41,771 bases of DNA, from IMG/VR virus record IMGVR_UViG_3300030406_003074, positions 1 through 41,771 of that record; one strand, written 5' to 3'. Within the stretch, counting starts at the first letter, position 1. Every line of letters starts with the position of its first letter. Under the pieces are notes generated by a model, which was given only the letters and a program-made list of their open reading frames with translations, was not told where the DNA came from and did not search any database. The position numbers and the translations under genes were made by a program. Shown here piece by piece: positions 13,894 to 24,367 of the stretch. This DNA comes from a virus.

Positions 13894-16800
13894 AATTCTT
13901 CCTCCAATAAATTTGTTATGGTTTCAGCACTACTACTGAAACCTAGTGGAGTAGTTGCCGTATTTAGAGTTGACGCAAAGCCCAATGTAGGCCCTGTAGC
14001 CCCTATTTTTCTTGCTAGTAATTTAGTAACTTTTACTTCCAATCCATCTAAAATGTCAAACGAAATTGACCTTTCATCAAATTCTTTCGCTCTTAAATCC
14101 GAAGATATTCTTTTATTGTCTGCCAATAGTTCTGCAAATCTATCTTCTAACTGCTTACTATACTTACCCAATTCTAGATGCAACATTCCTAAGAAGTCAT
14201 GTTGTATCTGTAAAACAATATAATCATCTAATTCTATACCCTCTCTAGGTAATTCTACTTGAACGATATCGCCGGCTCTTAGTTGACTAATGTTAGTATG
14301 CCCCACTGTAATGTTAAGTCTTAGATTATCTCCACTGTGAACTCTTAGCAAATCTCCTGCTCTCTCATTAACTGCCTCTTGAGAAGTCAAATCCTTTTCA
14401 TGAACTTCTAGAGTTTTTCTTCCAACCTTTTGAATACTTCTCAAATCCTTTCTAGTTCCTTTGTGGGCATTTCCATAAACAATTATTTCATTATAGAAAT
14501 CAAACAAATTCTTTGCCTGTTTATATTCAAATATCTGATGGTCTCCATCTTCACTAAGCAATACTTTAGGATAATTGGAATCAGATGTTTCGTTGACTAT
14601 ACTAAAGGTAGGTTCTTTCTTATCATATAATGTAGAAGCAGTATATGATTCTAGTATTGTTTTCTCCTTCTTGCTAAGAACTAAATTAATGGCAGAGAAC
14701 AAATCAACGCCCTTGTAATTAGGAGCCAAGAAATACGGGAAAGGGCTTGCTTCATCAGTAAATTCTATGTCGTTGCTTTCTAATAAATCGTTTATTAATT
14801 CATCACCTTCATAGCAAATATTAGCAACCGCACCTATCATTCCTCTTTTAGCATCAGAAGAAATCTCTCCATTTACGGTTAATGTAATTGGTTCACTCAT
14901 AGATACTACTCCAAGAGTTTCTTCCATCTTATCAAAAGTTAAGAAGTGTCCTATATCATCTCCATTATCTGTATAAGTTACAGAAGTCTTGTAGGCTTTT
15001 TCTCCATCAGAAACTACCATAGTTAAATCACTATTAGGAGTCAATAGACTTTCCATCTTATTCGCATCTCTTTGAACTATGTAGTGACTATCAGTTTCTC
15101 CATCTATATCTACTGCAACATACATGGAAAGTGCTGCTTCCCTTCCTCCGGTATTATGGAATCTATCAAAAGACCTTCCACCACTTTTATTCCTAATCAT
15201 GTAAGAATTAATATCGTGAGGACTATAACACATATCCTCTCCACTAATTTTAGTATAGGCAGAAGATAGGGTATTCATTCTAATTTTCTTTGGAGAAAAG
15301 TTATAGAAGCAGGTATGGTTAGGTTGCATTATTCTATAGAAGTCAGTAGTATTTAAACTCCTATCTAAAGTCAAAATGTGCCTTTCACTACTATTTGTAG
15401 TATCTATTTCATGGGATATTACATAGGCAATGGTATTTGGGGTTTGTTCGTTTAAAGAAGGAGTATTTGCCAATAGGCTAGAATATTCTTGAACAGAAAA
15501 GGCTTCATCATAATATTTTCCTTTTTCGGATACTAGATAACATCCCGTTAAATCATTCATTACCTTTAGACTCCTTCTATTAATATCGGCAAATGAAATA
15601 GAATTATCCGAATCAACTTCGTCGAAATAAGTAATTGTTGATATATCTGTATCTATGTTAATAATATGAACATATACACTTCTATTTCCTGCTGCTATAT
15701 CAGAAGCAGTTCCCGAACCGCCCTGTTGCTCCAAATATAGTCGAGGCTTAAATCCTAACATAACTCCATCTGCATCTTTATCGTAAGTTCGGTTAGCATG
15801 AGAACCTACGCCGTCTTCGTGTTCTGCGAAATCATTTAGAATACCCATACCTACTAAACCGAAACTTGTTCCGGAACCATTGGAACTTCTCAGTGCTAAT
15901 GCAGTTATAGGCCCTGCAACAGTTCCCTTAGATACAGTGGAACCTCCACCCTCTTCTACATCAAACCTATCTAAAAATATAGGAAGGAATCCGTTCAGAA
16001 TACATTCATTACCTGCGGGAGCAACGGAATCCGGCTCATCTAAACTCCTATGAAGTAAATTAAATAATTTGAAAGGATGGTCGAGAATAGTATTTAATGC
16101 AGCAGTAGTAGTTCCTCCTAGCAAAGAGTCAGAATCCAAATCAACAGGAAAATAACTGTTAAATGATTTATCTCCTGTTCCCAAAGCAGCAGTATCTAAA
16201 GCAATAGTATTATGATTACTCCAAGCACAAGTTCCATGACCATAATGAGCAACACCACTCGGATTTCCTACATCATTTACTACTATTGATTTCATCATAT
16301 GCACTTCTTCATTTATCTTTGCAAAGGTATCTTCTTTGCCATGCCCCCTTATCGTAGAGACTTTGTTAGTTGTATTTCCACTACTGTCTCTCATTGTGGA
16401 TATAACAAATAGGGTTCCGGCAAAATAAGAAAGGCCGTTTGTTTTTCTAGCCTTATCCATTAAAATTATTTTTCCATTTGGACTAGAGAATTCTGTAGTT
16501 GCTACCTCTCCGATATATCTTCCATTAGAATCTGCAATTATTTCTCTCTCAGTTGCGAAAGTACTAGGATTAATAGTAGTATCAGTAGCAATGTATGAGC
16601 CGAAAGTTATGGTTTCTCCTGTATGTGACCCATTAGTAGTTGCAGAACTTATAGTAAATGTGGTAGCAGTATCTACAGATACAATCGTAGCACCTGCCGG
16701 AATATCATTTCCGCTAACAGGCATTCCTGCCCTTAGAGATGTAGTAGAAGTAACGGTAATACTTGTGCTATTATTATATGAGCCTCCCCCTACTGTATAA

Positions 16801-19800
16801 TCTAAATAATCTCCTACCGCCACTTCATTACTAGACGCAAATAAAGAGCCTAAAGAAGTAAATTTGAATGCAGAGTATTTGAATTTTGGTAGAACTCTTT
16901 CTTTGGGAATAATATTTTCGGGGTCTATTTGGTTGAATGCCCAATCGAAAACCACCTCAGTTAATCTCATTATCGAAAATCGCTTCAAATCAGAAATTGT
17001 TTTATCTGCCGAAACAATAGAAGCAGAAGAATAGTTAGCATCATTTAAAGTGAGAGTATTTGTTCTACCAACACTACCTTCTTTAATATCAGAAGAAGAA
17101 GTTTCTATCGGTTCTTCTAAAGCAAAGAAATTGTAATTTGTAATGTCTCTAGTTTGACCATCATACATTAAACTGTCATACCTTTTTGAAGAATATGGCA
17201 ATAAATCAGAATTAGCAAAAAGAAACATTCTTGCTATCTTGTAGTCAATTAAATTCAAATGGTCTTTGGCAATAAAAGCATTTTCGTGAGTTCCTGCCAC
17301 ATCTGCAACTGTATTCTTAATTGTAGGATTATGTGTGAATAGAATTCTTTGAGGGCTGCCACCCGATTTGTGTAACTCGCTATCAAAAAATCTAGACCCG
17401 TAAACAGAAGTAAAGCCCCTAGATTCAGGCAATTTGTGAGAATCAGTATCGTGACCTGTTTTTCCTACACCTATTATAGAAGACGCACCGCTATAAATTA
17501 TATCTCCATTTGATATTTTATAGGAACTTGCATAGTAGGGAACTTTACTAGGAATTTGTAAATAGTATTCTGAAACATCTTTTATGTCAGTAGTGGGAGT
17601 AGAAGTAATCCTATTGTAGTTTCCCTTTTCTAAATTTATTATTCTATAATAAGGCGACCCATATTTCTCAATATAAGAAAACTCTTCATCTCTAGTATTA
17701 TAATAAAGAGGATAGTTCATAGGAATCGCTTTATTCAAATTTGCATTATTTGTTAGTGGACTAAGTAAGGAAATTATTTTTCCTGTATGTAGGTGTCCAC
17801 CATTTATCAAACTTAATTCGTGAGTCAGTTTTTTACTCTCATGATATATTCCGGAATTTTTGTTTCCTAAGATTCCTATTGTTTGGCCGCTAATAGTAGA
17901 ACTCAACTTTCTATCTAAATATACAAAAATAGTATCGTGGTCTGTATCCAAAGTAGTCATAATTATTTTTCCAATAAAAATATTATTTGCGTAAATGGGC
18001 TTATTGTGCAATTTTCTAGGATTGCTAGTAGTGGATAATAGATTGTCACTTGTTACAGTTCCTCCTCCTGCATCTTTATCTATAGTAAAGAAAGTCGTTC
18101 CCGAAGTTCCTGTAGTACAGGCCCCTAAATCAGTAAAAGTAGTATCTTGAGTATTGGCAAAATTGATATCTACTCTTCCCAATGTTAAAGGAATATGAGG
18201 GGCTATTTCTACTAAAGTTTGATTATCAGAATTCTTAATGCTCAGTATAGAGAAATCAATTAGAGTGTTTATTGTATCGAAATCTTGGTAAGTTTTAGTA
18301 GAGGCATTATCATCCAATCTTGCTTGGAAAGTAGAATCATTTTTCATTCTTTTTACATCACTAATAAAATACCCTAATGCCCTAGAATCATCGCTAGCGG
18401 AAGTACCTACTAGTGTGCCCGATTCTGCCCCTACAGAAGTTAGAGTCTGACCACTCTCAAAAATTAATCCTCTATTAGAAGTAGCGGTTAAATCGGTAAG
18501 AGTATTTTGAAAAGAATTTGTAGACAGGGCCTTATTAAAAACATAATGTTTATCGAAAGAGTATGCTCCTATATCATCTCCTATCTCAGTTCCCCTGTTT
18601 CCACTAGTTTCGGCAAGAGAATAATTTTCTAATGTTATTGCAGAACTACTTGGAATAGACGCAATTCTTCCGGCATAAGATAAAGTGTCTTGACTTTGAT
18701 GATAGATGAAAATATCCTTTCCAACATCGTTAGAATCAAACCCATGTGCAGACAAATTTCCATTCGAAGGGTCTCTATATGTCACAGTTTTAGAGCCGAA
18801 ATTACATTCAACATAACAAATAGGGGTATTTATAATAATTCTATTATATGGACTATTACTAGAATAAATAATATCTTGAGAATGCAAAGTGTTGTCATTT
18901 ATTATAGGAGACAACAACTTAGCAAAATTGTTTCTTCCGGATATATCTAGAATTCTTTGCCCATTTTCTTGATAGGAATCCACAGTCTCTATTGTCCCAT
19001 TGAATTTTTCTATTTCTATTTCGTATTCTCCTTCTAAATAATTCAAGGCAGAATTACTTACAGTCCCATATGATTTATTGGTGAAAGACAAATCCATCAT
19101 CTTCTTTTTAGCAGCAATAGAAGTAACGCTTGCTCTTAAGAATCCAAAATCCTTAGAAATGAATTTTATGAATAGATTGTTAAATCTTCCATTTACTAGT
19201 GGAAAATTTGTCATTAGGGTTTTATCTGCTCTATTAAACGCCCTTCTGTATAATTTAGAACCAACAGATATAGTTGGGTCTGATGAAGCAACGAACTTTC
19301 CTTCCACTTCATCTGCTTTATGGAATTTATTGCTAGATGAAGTTTCAAGGGTTAATGTTTGATTAGCAGGAACGCTTCCTGTAGCGGCAACAAAAGTACC
19401 TATGGAGTCTATAATGAAAATTGTTTCTCCTATCTTAACCTCATCTTTTGTATTTACGAAATTATTCAAATCAAAATCTGTAGTGAATGTGTATGTAGGA
19501 GAAGAGTCTGTTAAAACTTCTACATCTAAATCAAACCATTCTTCTAAATCTGCTCTATGAACAGTGTGCCTAATTCGATATGATTCATTTTCTAATACCT
19601 TTTTATTCTGAATCCTAAACATATCTGCTATCTTTGTCTCAGCATATCCACCTCTATTTCCATAAGATTCGTAGATTATATTATCGAATACACCAAACAC
19701 TTGATTTGATTTATCGGGAGAATATTTGTAGTGTAAATATCTCTTTGGCCCTGTATATACTAAATTCGAATGAATATCATTTGCATCTCTCCTAGCATTG

Positions 19801-21086
19801 GGGAAAGCATCATTATAGTCTGTAAAATCTAAAGTGTTTGGGGTATTTCCTTCATTAGAAGTATTTGTTTTGGGAGCATCTAAAGTCTTTAAATTATCTA
19901 CTACTGTTGCCCTCAAATTGTATCTACTATAGTCTACTATATCTTCAGCATATTCTGTAACTGTAAGGAAAGTAGTTCTTGTGATTGGCTTGAAGGTAAG
20001 AGTAGTATTAGTATTAGTAGCAGTGGTATCAACACTTAATGTAAAACAAGTTGAGTTATTAACAGTTGAAATCGTAGCCCCATCCGGTATTCCTGTTCCC
20101 TCTACTGATAAACCTGCGACGATGTTGACATTTGCATCATGAGTAATATGTCTTACACTTGTAGTAGAACCATCCGATAGTCCCGATGTATGATTAGTAT
20201 CACAAGTTGCATCAGTAAATGAAAGTCTAACTTTACCCTCCGCACTAGCAGTTTCACAATATGCAAAATACTTGGTTCCATGATTTAATTGATTTTTCTT
20301 ATCCACTTTATCATCAAAGAAATAGAATAGGGGTCTCGAACAAAATAATTCAAATTGTAAATCGCTTTTTATTCCAGCAGATAGTGCTATTGGGTTAGTC
20401 GTTTTTAGAGGCCCCTTGAATAGCATGTACTTAGTACCCTTTGGTATTTCTGTTCCCAATCTTGGTTCGAACTCAAAAAAGTCTCCATCAACATCTCCTT
20501 TCAATACTTCTGTAACTCTAGCAAAATGATGTAAAGACGAGTTATCAGAATGAAGCAATACAAAATAATGGTGTAGAGAAAATGCAGAGGCACTATAATG
20601 GTCAGTAGAATCTATTAATTGAACCCCTTCATCAATAATAGAATCATAGCATTTTATTCTGTACCCTTCAGTAGTGGCTAAGTTTTCTCTTTCAGTATTG
20701 GAAGTAGAAGTTCCGACTTCATTGAATCTTATCGTTCCATTAGTATCATCTGCAAAAATTCCTGTAAAGATTCTGTCTGTAGAAGATAGTGTCTTGGCTA
20801 AATTAATGTGAGGGTTTGTAGGAACATCATAGTTTACAGGAGTAAATTTAATTGTGCTTGCTATAGAACCTGTAGTTGCTTTACTAAGAGTTATTTGGCT
20901 ACTACTATCAATACTTTTGATAAAAGTATTTTCTTGAAGATTAGAGTGTCCTGTAACTTTCATCCCTACAGTTAAGTTAGTTGTACTTACAGAAGTAACT
21001 GTAGCAGAAGAACCACTAACACTTGCGCTGGAAGCATAAAATTCCTTCATTCTTCCGGTAGCAAGTATATTCAATCTATCACTCAT
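13890..21086 (-). CDS. Giant tail-tip/receptor-binding protein (2398 residues)
   Basis: The largest gene of the window. ATG 21086 has a clear GGAGGTGG. Most of the protein is Ser/Thr/Asn-rich beta structure, with three copies of an adhesion-type domain (near residues 17-82, 303-366 and 1433-1496). The C-terminal 350 residues differ: YGNAHKGTRKDLRSI, NERAGDLLRVHSGDNLRLNI, LRAGDIVQVELP and YIVLQIQHDFLGMLHLELG follow the pattern of baseplate hub/tail-associated proteins of the gp27/late-control D type. It is probably the central tip protein, assembled after the tape measure and distal tail protein, with long external domains for host recognition. Its share of the genome is striking. Confidence 0.8.
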   Translation of the reverse strand: MSDRLNILATGRMKEFYASSASVSGSSATVTSVSTTNLTVGMKVTGHSNLQENTFIKSIDSSSQITLSKATTGSIASTIKFTPVNYDVPTNPHINLAKTLSSTDRIFTGIFADDTNGTIRFNEVGTSTSNTERENLATTEGYRIKCYDSIIDEGVQLIDSTDHYSASAFSLHHYFVLLHSDNSSLHHFARVTEVLKGDVDGDFFEFEPRLGTEIPKGTKYMLFKGPLKTTNPIALSAGIKSDLQFELFCSRPLFYFFDDKVDKKNQLNHGTKYFAYCETASAEGKVRLSFTDATCDTNHTSGLSDGSTTSVRHITHDANVNIVAGLSVEGTGIPDGATISTVNNSTCFTLSVDTTATNTNTTLTFKPITRTTFLTVTEYAEDIVDYSRYNLRATVVDNLKTLDAPKTNTSNEGNTPNTLDFTDYNDAFPNARRDANDIHSNLVYTGPKRYLHYKYSPDKSNQVFGVFDNIIYESYGNRGGYAETKIADMFRIQNKKVLENESYRIRHTVHRADLEEWFDLDVEVLTDSSPTYTFTTDFDLNNFVNTKDEVKIGETIFIIDSIGTFVAATGSVPANQTLTLETSSSNKFHKADEVEGKFVASSDPTISVGSKLYRRAFNRADKTLMTNFPLVNGRFNNLFIKFISKDFGFLRASVTSIAAKKKMMDLSFTNKSYGTVSNSALNYLEGEYEIEIEKFNGTIETVDSYQENGQRILDISGRNNFAKLLSPIINDNTLHSQDIIYSSNSPYNRIIINTPICYVECNFGSKTVTYRDPSNGNLSAHGFDSNDVGKDIFIYHQSQDTLSYAGRIASIPSSSAITLENYSLAETSGNRGTEIGDDIGAYSFDKHYVFNKALSTNSFQNTLTDLTATSNRGLIFESGQTLTSVGAESGTLVGTSASDDSRALGYFISDVKRMKNDSTFQARLDDNASTKTYQDFDTINTLIDFSILSIKNSDNQTLVEIAPHIPLTLGRVDINFANTQDTTFTDLGACTTGTSGTTFFTIDKDAGGGTVTSDNLLSTTSNPRKLHNKPIYANNIFIGKIIMTTLDTDHDTIFVYLDRKLSSTISGQTIGILGNKNSGIYHESKKLTHELSLINGGHLHTGKIISLLSPLTNNANLNKAIPMNYPLYYNTRDEEFSYIEKYGSPYYRIINLEKGNYNRITSTPTTDIKDVSEYYLQIPSKVPYYASSYKISNGDIIYSGASSIIGVGKTGHDTDSHKLPESRGFTSVYGSRFFDSELHKSGGSPQRILFTHNPTIKNTVADVAGTHENAFIAKDHLNLIDYKIARMFLFANSDLLPYSSKRYDSLMYDGQTRDITNYNFFALEEPIETSSSDIKEGSVGRTNTLTLNDANYSSASIVSADKTISDLKRFSIMRLTEVVFDWAFNQIDPENIIPKERVLPKFKYSAFKFTSLGSLFASSNEVAVGDYLDYTVGGGSYNNSTSITVTSTTSLRAGMPVSGNDIPAGATIVSVDTATTFTISSATTNGSHTGETITFGSYIATDTTINPSTFATEREIIADSNGRYIGEVATTEFSSPNGKIILMDKARKTNGLSYFAGTLFVISTMRDSSGNTTNKVSTIRGHGKEDTFAKINEEVHMMKSIVVNDVGNPSGVAHYGHGTCAWSNHNTIALDTAALGTGDKSFNSYFPVDLDSDSLLGGTTTAALNTILDHPFKLFNLLHRSLDEPDSVAPAGNECILNGFLPIFLDRFDVEEGGGSTVSKGTVAGPITALALRSSNGSGTSFGLVGMGILNDFAEHEDGVGSHANRTYDKDADGVMLGFKPRLYLEQQGGSGTASDIAAGNRSVYVHIINIDTDISTITYFDEVDSDNSISFADINRRSLKVMNDLTGCYLVSEKGKYYDEAFSVQEYSSLLANTPSLNEQTPNTIAYVISHEIDTTNSSERHILTLDRSLNTTDFYRIMQPNHTCFYNFSPKKIRMNTLSSAYTKISGEDMCYSPHDINSYMIRNKSGGRSFDRFHNTGGREAALSMYVAVDIDGETDSHYIVQRDANKMESLLTPNSDLTMVVSDGEKAYKTSVTYTDNGDDIGHFLTFDKMEETLGVVSMSEPITLTVNGEISSDAKRGMIGAVANICYEGDELINDLLESNDIEFTDEASPFPYFLAPNYKGVDLFSAINLVLSKKEKTILESYTASTLYDKKEPTFSIVNETSDSNYPKVLLSEDGDHQIFEYKQAKNLFDFYNEIIVYGNAHKGTRKDLRSIQKVGRKTLEVHEKDLTSQEAVNERAGDLLRVHSGDNLRLNITVGHTNISQLRAGDIVQVELPREGIELDDYIVLQIQHDFLGMLHLELGKYSKQLEDRFAELLADNKRISSDLRAKEFDERSISFDILDGLEVKVTKLLARKIGATGPTLGFASTLNTATTPLGFSSSAETITNLLEEEF
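16597..16788 (-). repeat. Adhesion-type domain copy in the giant tail protein
   Basis: Encodes a domain with the pattern SITVTSTTSLRAGMPVSGN, then IPAGATIVSVDTATTFTIS. The core is (T)xLxxGMxVxGxxIxxGxTIxSIxxxTxxTLS. It is the clearest match to the copy at 28982-29176 in the connector-like gene. Confidence 0.75.
19987..20178 (-). repeat. Adhesion-type domain copy in the giant tail protein
   Basis: Encodes NIVAGLSVEGTGIPDGATIS, then NNSTCFTLSVDTTA, the same core as the copies at 16597, 20841 and 28982. Its first strand is longer and more divergent. Confidence 0.7.
20841..21035 (-). repeat. Adhesion-type domain copy at the N-terminus of the giant tail protein
   Basis: Encodes ATVTSVSTTNLTVGMKVTGH, then SIDSSSQITLSKAT. 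The Gly-Met-x-Val-x-Gly step and the I-x-S-I-D-S-S-x-x-I-T-L-S strand match the other copies, but the IPAG turn is replaced by LQEN. Confidence 0.65.
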
Positions 21087-22222
21087 AAGTCCACCTCCTC
21101 GAATCTAAAGTAAAACAGGGTATCATCGAAATTAGGAAGCAAACTACTAATTCCCTTGAATTCTTTTCTCCTAACTCCCATCATAGACATTTCGTGTATC
21201 TCTCCCATAAATTGCTTATTTGTAGTAGCCGAACCTGCTCCTGTAGAACCTGTCCCATTTGCCCCTATGTAGCAATCCTCTTTGGCAAAAGAAAAAGTAG
21301 AATCTGTTGAATGCGTATTTGTCTTAACCAAACTCCCATTAAAGAATATATCCAATGCTCTATTAGTTTCGTTGAAAGTACAAGCAATATGGAATGTATT
21401 GTGAGTATACATAGCCATATGTTCTGCCTTTAGAAAGAGGTCTTGCCCACTTTGTAAAGCGGTTGCAGGAGTAGTTGTAAGAGTTACATCACTTCCGCTA
21501 ATACTTTGAATTGTTCCTAGTGATGTCATTACATTATTGACCAAGACAAATACTTCTTGTTTTCCTCCTGCAAATAGCCTATTAGCACTTCCTGCCGTAA
21601 ATGTTGCACCGCTAGGACTACTGATACTAGTAGCCCTAATGTGAGTTTTTCTACCATCAGCAGTAGTATGCAAAGATGGAGAAAAACCTACTGCTCCATC
21701 AAAGCGATAAAATTGACTATTTGTTGGAACTATGACTTCTTCAGTAGTATAAGTTTCAGTAGAAGTCCCTAATTTTAATCTAACTCTAATCTTATATCTA
21801 GCAGGATTATTTTCATTATGTAGGGTAGAATTAACTAAAGATATTTGAAAATTAGGATTATAGAAAATCATCATTTCATGAGTAAGTCTAGCAGTTCTTG
21901 AAAGATATAACTCGCTTTGGTGATTGCCTTCTGTTCCCGCAGTATATACACTTTGAGAAATTGCCGGCATTACTCTCTTGTCACTATATGTAGGAGCAGT
22001 TTGATTGGAATGAGTTCCATATCCATTTATTTCATAAGGAGTAATTATACTTTCAAAAGTGAATGAGCCTTCATGTGCCCATAGTCCGTAGGCGATATCG
22101 TTTGTAGTAGAAGAATCTCCTCCTGTATCTACAACATTATCACTATAGTCTATCTTAACATGACCATTGCACATAACAGGAAAGACCAATGACCTTTGGT
22201 TCCCTGCTAGTATCTCATACAT
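21083..22222 (-). CDS. Concanavalin/LamG-like tail protein
   Basis: A 379-residue protein from ATG 22222, with GAGGTGA six bases upstream (the GTG at 22231 is inside that signal). Its pattern is that of a concanavalin A-like lectin fold: HNTFHIACTFNETNRALDIF, FNGSLVKTN, and DCYIGANGTG, then MGEIHEMSMM. This LamG-type arrangement typically binds glycans. It lies between the distal tail protein and the giant tip protein, so it is probably part of the tail tip and binds a cell-surface sugar. The stop overlaps the next start. Confidence 0.75.
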   Translation of the reverse strand: MYEILAGNQRSLVFPVMCNGHVKIDYSDNVVDTGGDSSTTNDIAYGLWAHEGSFTFESIITPYEINGYGTHSNQTAPTYSDKRVMPAISQSVYTAGTEGNHQSELYLSRTARLTHEMMIFYNPNFQISLVNSTLHNENNPARYKIRVRLKLGTSTETYTTEEVIVPTNSQFYRFDGAVGFSPSLHTTADGRKTHIRATSISSPSGATFTAGSANRLFAGGKQEVFVLVNNVMTSLGTIQSISGSDVTLTTTPATALQSGQDLFLKAEHMAMYTHNTFHIACTFNETNRALDIFFNGSLVKTNTHSTDSTFSFAKEDCYIGANGTGSTGAGSATTNKQFMGEIHEMSMMGVRRKEFKGISSLLPNFDDTLFYFRFEEVDL

Positions 22223-22232
22223 TTGTTTCACC

Positions 22233-22838
22233 TCAAGGGAATACTGTTGCTACTTCAAAGGTCATGCTGAAAGAAACTTCTACAGTATCAGAAGTAAAGT
22301 CACAACCGAATTGTCTGATGAAACCTTTTACTCCTTCAGATGTTTCGGAAGTTGGGAAATCATTCGGGAAAGGAACTCTATAATTGTCTAATTCATTTGC
22401 TGCTCCTCTTGAAGCAAATGTAAATGGGATGTTTCTCTCAGTAACTTGAGTAAAGGTTTCATCTACTGTAGAAGGAATAAGAAATACCAATTCATCAAAT
22501 GCTTGATGTTGTGCTGCACCTGTAGAATCCACCCCCGACGCAATCATTTGAGCAATTTCGTGAGCAGTATAATTCAATGCTCCTTTATTGTGGCCCCCTG
22601 CACCCTCTTTGGTTATGGTTTCGGGCAAAATAAATCCGCTAATACTAATGCTTTTTCTAGACATACCTGCATCTAAAGCGGCTACTGTTGCCTCACCAAA
22701 AGTTAATCCGCTAATAGGAACAGGCATAGACGGAATCGTTTTATCTGTAGATATTCCAATAGAAGTTACTTTTAGAGGTATGACATTTTTTGTCAAGTTT
22801 CCTCCATTTGCCTTTGTTTTAAGATATACATAACTCAT
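22233..22838 (-). CDS. Distal tail/baseplate-like protein
   Basis: A 201-residue protein with GAGGTGATTAA before its ATG. It is beta-rich with a central helix (NYTAHEIAQMIASG) and a final strand pair (DTVEVSFSMTFEVATVF). The position directly after the tape measure and before the tip proteins is that of the distal tail protein of siphoviruses, which forms the ring ending the tail tube. The assignment rests mainly on order and size. Confidence 0.6.
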   Translation of the reverse strand: MSYVYLKTKANGGNLTKNVIPLKVTSIGISTDKTIPSMPVPISGLTFGEATVAALDAGMSRKSISISGFILPETITKEGAGGHNKGALNYTAHEIAQMIASGVDSTGAAQHQAFDELVFLIPSTVDETFTQVTERNIPFTFASRGAANELDNYRVPFPNDFPTSETSEGVKGFIRQFGCDFTSDTVEVSFSMTFEVATVFP

Positions 22839-22842
22839 TTAA

Positions 22843-24363
22843 TCACCTCATAGTTCTAGAAGAAGTGGTTCTGTTAATTTTATTGTTTACCATATTTCCA
22901 ATTCTTTCTGCAATTCTTCTAAGTTCTCCATCAGAAGTATCTCTTGCATTGATTGTAATGTTGTTGTGAATGATAGTTCCGCCTTGTGCAGTAGCGACCA
23001 TCCTTCTACTTTGAGCATTAGAATGAACTCTAGCACCTCTAGGAAGATTAACTAATTCGGGGCCTCTTTCTCCCACTACTGCCATTCCACCTTTAGCGAT
23101 TCCACCATTAGCCATAAATTCTATTCCATCCCACCAATCTCCGATTGCGTCTATTAAATCTCCAACCGCACCATTAAACCAATCACCTACTGCATTCCAA
23201 AACCCTCCACTAAAATAAGAGGTAAACCTATTGGTAATCCATCTACCAAAATAGATTAGAAGGGCTACCCCCGCTACATAAAATGCGCCTCCCCATACTA
23301 ATAGAGGAATTGCAACAAGAGTTACCAAAAGGGCTTGTAAGAAATTATCTTGGAAATATCCTATTACTCTTTTACTTATACTTGCAACAAAAGAAATTAC
23401 TAAAGACACAAGTATTCCTATCCCCCCTATTAAAAGAGTAAGTGCCCCCGATATTACAAAATCTAGCATCGCAGGTATTAAATCAAAAATTCCAAAGAGC
23501 ATTTCTTCTAATGAAGTATCACCAAAAATAAATCCAAATATTCCTCCAATGGCACTAAAGAATACACCTAAAAATTCTCCAACATGACCAAAGAAAGTGC
23601 TAAGTGTAGGCCATAAGACCTCCCATACTCCTGCAATGGTATCAAAAATAACTCCCGCCGATTCATACAATAGTCTAACTATTACCATAGCGGCAATTAT
23701 TATTCCTAATACATACACCATATAAGGTAAAAATATTGCAAAGGTTTTCGTAATTAATATAAATATTCCTTTTACCGATTTTAATAAAATTTTACCGATT
23801 ACCCCATAAATTATCGTTAAAAGTCTGAGCATTGTAGTTAATACCCCACCCTTACTCAAACTTTTGAATGCTCCTTTTAAATCCAATCTTGCTAAATTTC
23901 TAAAGACATCATTTATACCGCTTTTTTCCCAAAGGTCATTAATGCCCTCATTTATTTCATCTAATTTTTCTACGGCAGGAGCCAAAAAATCTCCCACTCT
24001 TTGCCCTTTGGCTTGCATTTGTTCTAAATTTACAACACTTCCAACTGCTCCCGCTACTGCTGAGAGTTTTTCAGTTATTCCTAATGTATTATTTAGATAT
24101 TCAAAAACAGGAACCGCAACACCTACTACTCCTTTAACTGCTTGAATGCTCTTTGATAGCATTTGCATAGAGGTTACAACACCTGTAACAACTCTAAATC
24201 CACCAAACTGATATATTAAATTCCTAGTAAATTCTACTCCCGTTCTCTGAGTAGTTTTGAATCTTTTTGCTATTTCTGTTAAACCGCCTACAAAGTTATT
24301 ACTTGCTTGAGTTCCATCTCTAAATGCTTCGGCAATTGCTTGTAATAAAGGAACTGTTGCCAT
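22843..24363 (-). CDS. Tail tape measure protein
   Basis: A 506-residue protein. It has the composition of tape measures: amphipathic N-terminal helices, a long central stretch of very hydrophobic helices (residues about 160-385), and the typical C-terminal signature GGMAVVGERGPELVNLPRGA, followed by an Arg-rich end. Tape measures set tail length and line the tube. At about 506 residues this is a short one, implying a short tail if no second protein adds length. It follows the paired tail chaperones, as expected. Confidence 0.88.
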   Translation of the reverse strand: MATVPLLQAIAEAFRDGTQASNNFVGGLTEIAKRFKTTQRTGVEFTRNLIYQFGGFRVVTGVVTSMQMLSKSIQAVKGVVGVAVPVFEYLNNTLGITEKLSAVAGAVGSVVNLEQMQAKGQRVGDFLAPAVEKLDEINEGINDLWEKSGINDVFRNLARLDLKGAFKSLSKGGVLTTMLRLLTIIYGVIGKILLKSVKGIFILITKTFAIFLPYMVYVLGIIIAAMVIVRLLYESAGVIFDTIAGVWEVLWPTLSTFFGHVGEFLGVFFSAIGGIFGFIFGDTSLEEMLFGIFDLIPAMLDFVISGALTLLIGGIGILVSLVISFVASISKRVIGYFQDNFLQALLVTLVAIPLLVWGGAFYVAGVALLIYFGRWITNRFTSYFSGGFWNAVGDWFNGAVGDLIDAIGDWWDGIEFMANGGIAKGGMAVVGERGPELVNLPRGARVHSNAQSRRMVATAQGGTIIHNNITINARDTSDGELRRIAERIGNMVNNKINRTTSSRTMR

Positions 24364-24367
24364 AGTA

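Noticed and set aside
11186-24363. Long + strand frames opposite the tail and capsid genes
   Set aside because: They lack Shine-Dalgarno motifs and coupling, have odd compositions (Phe/Ser/Ile-rich) and lie fully inside well-supported - strand genes.
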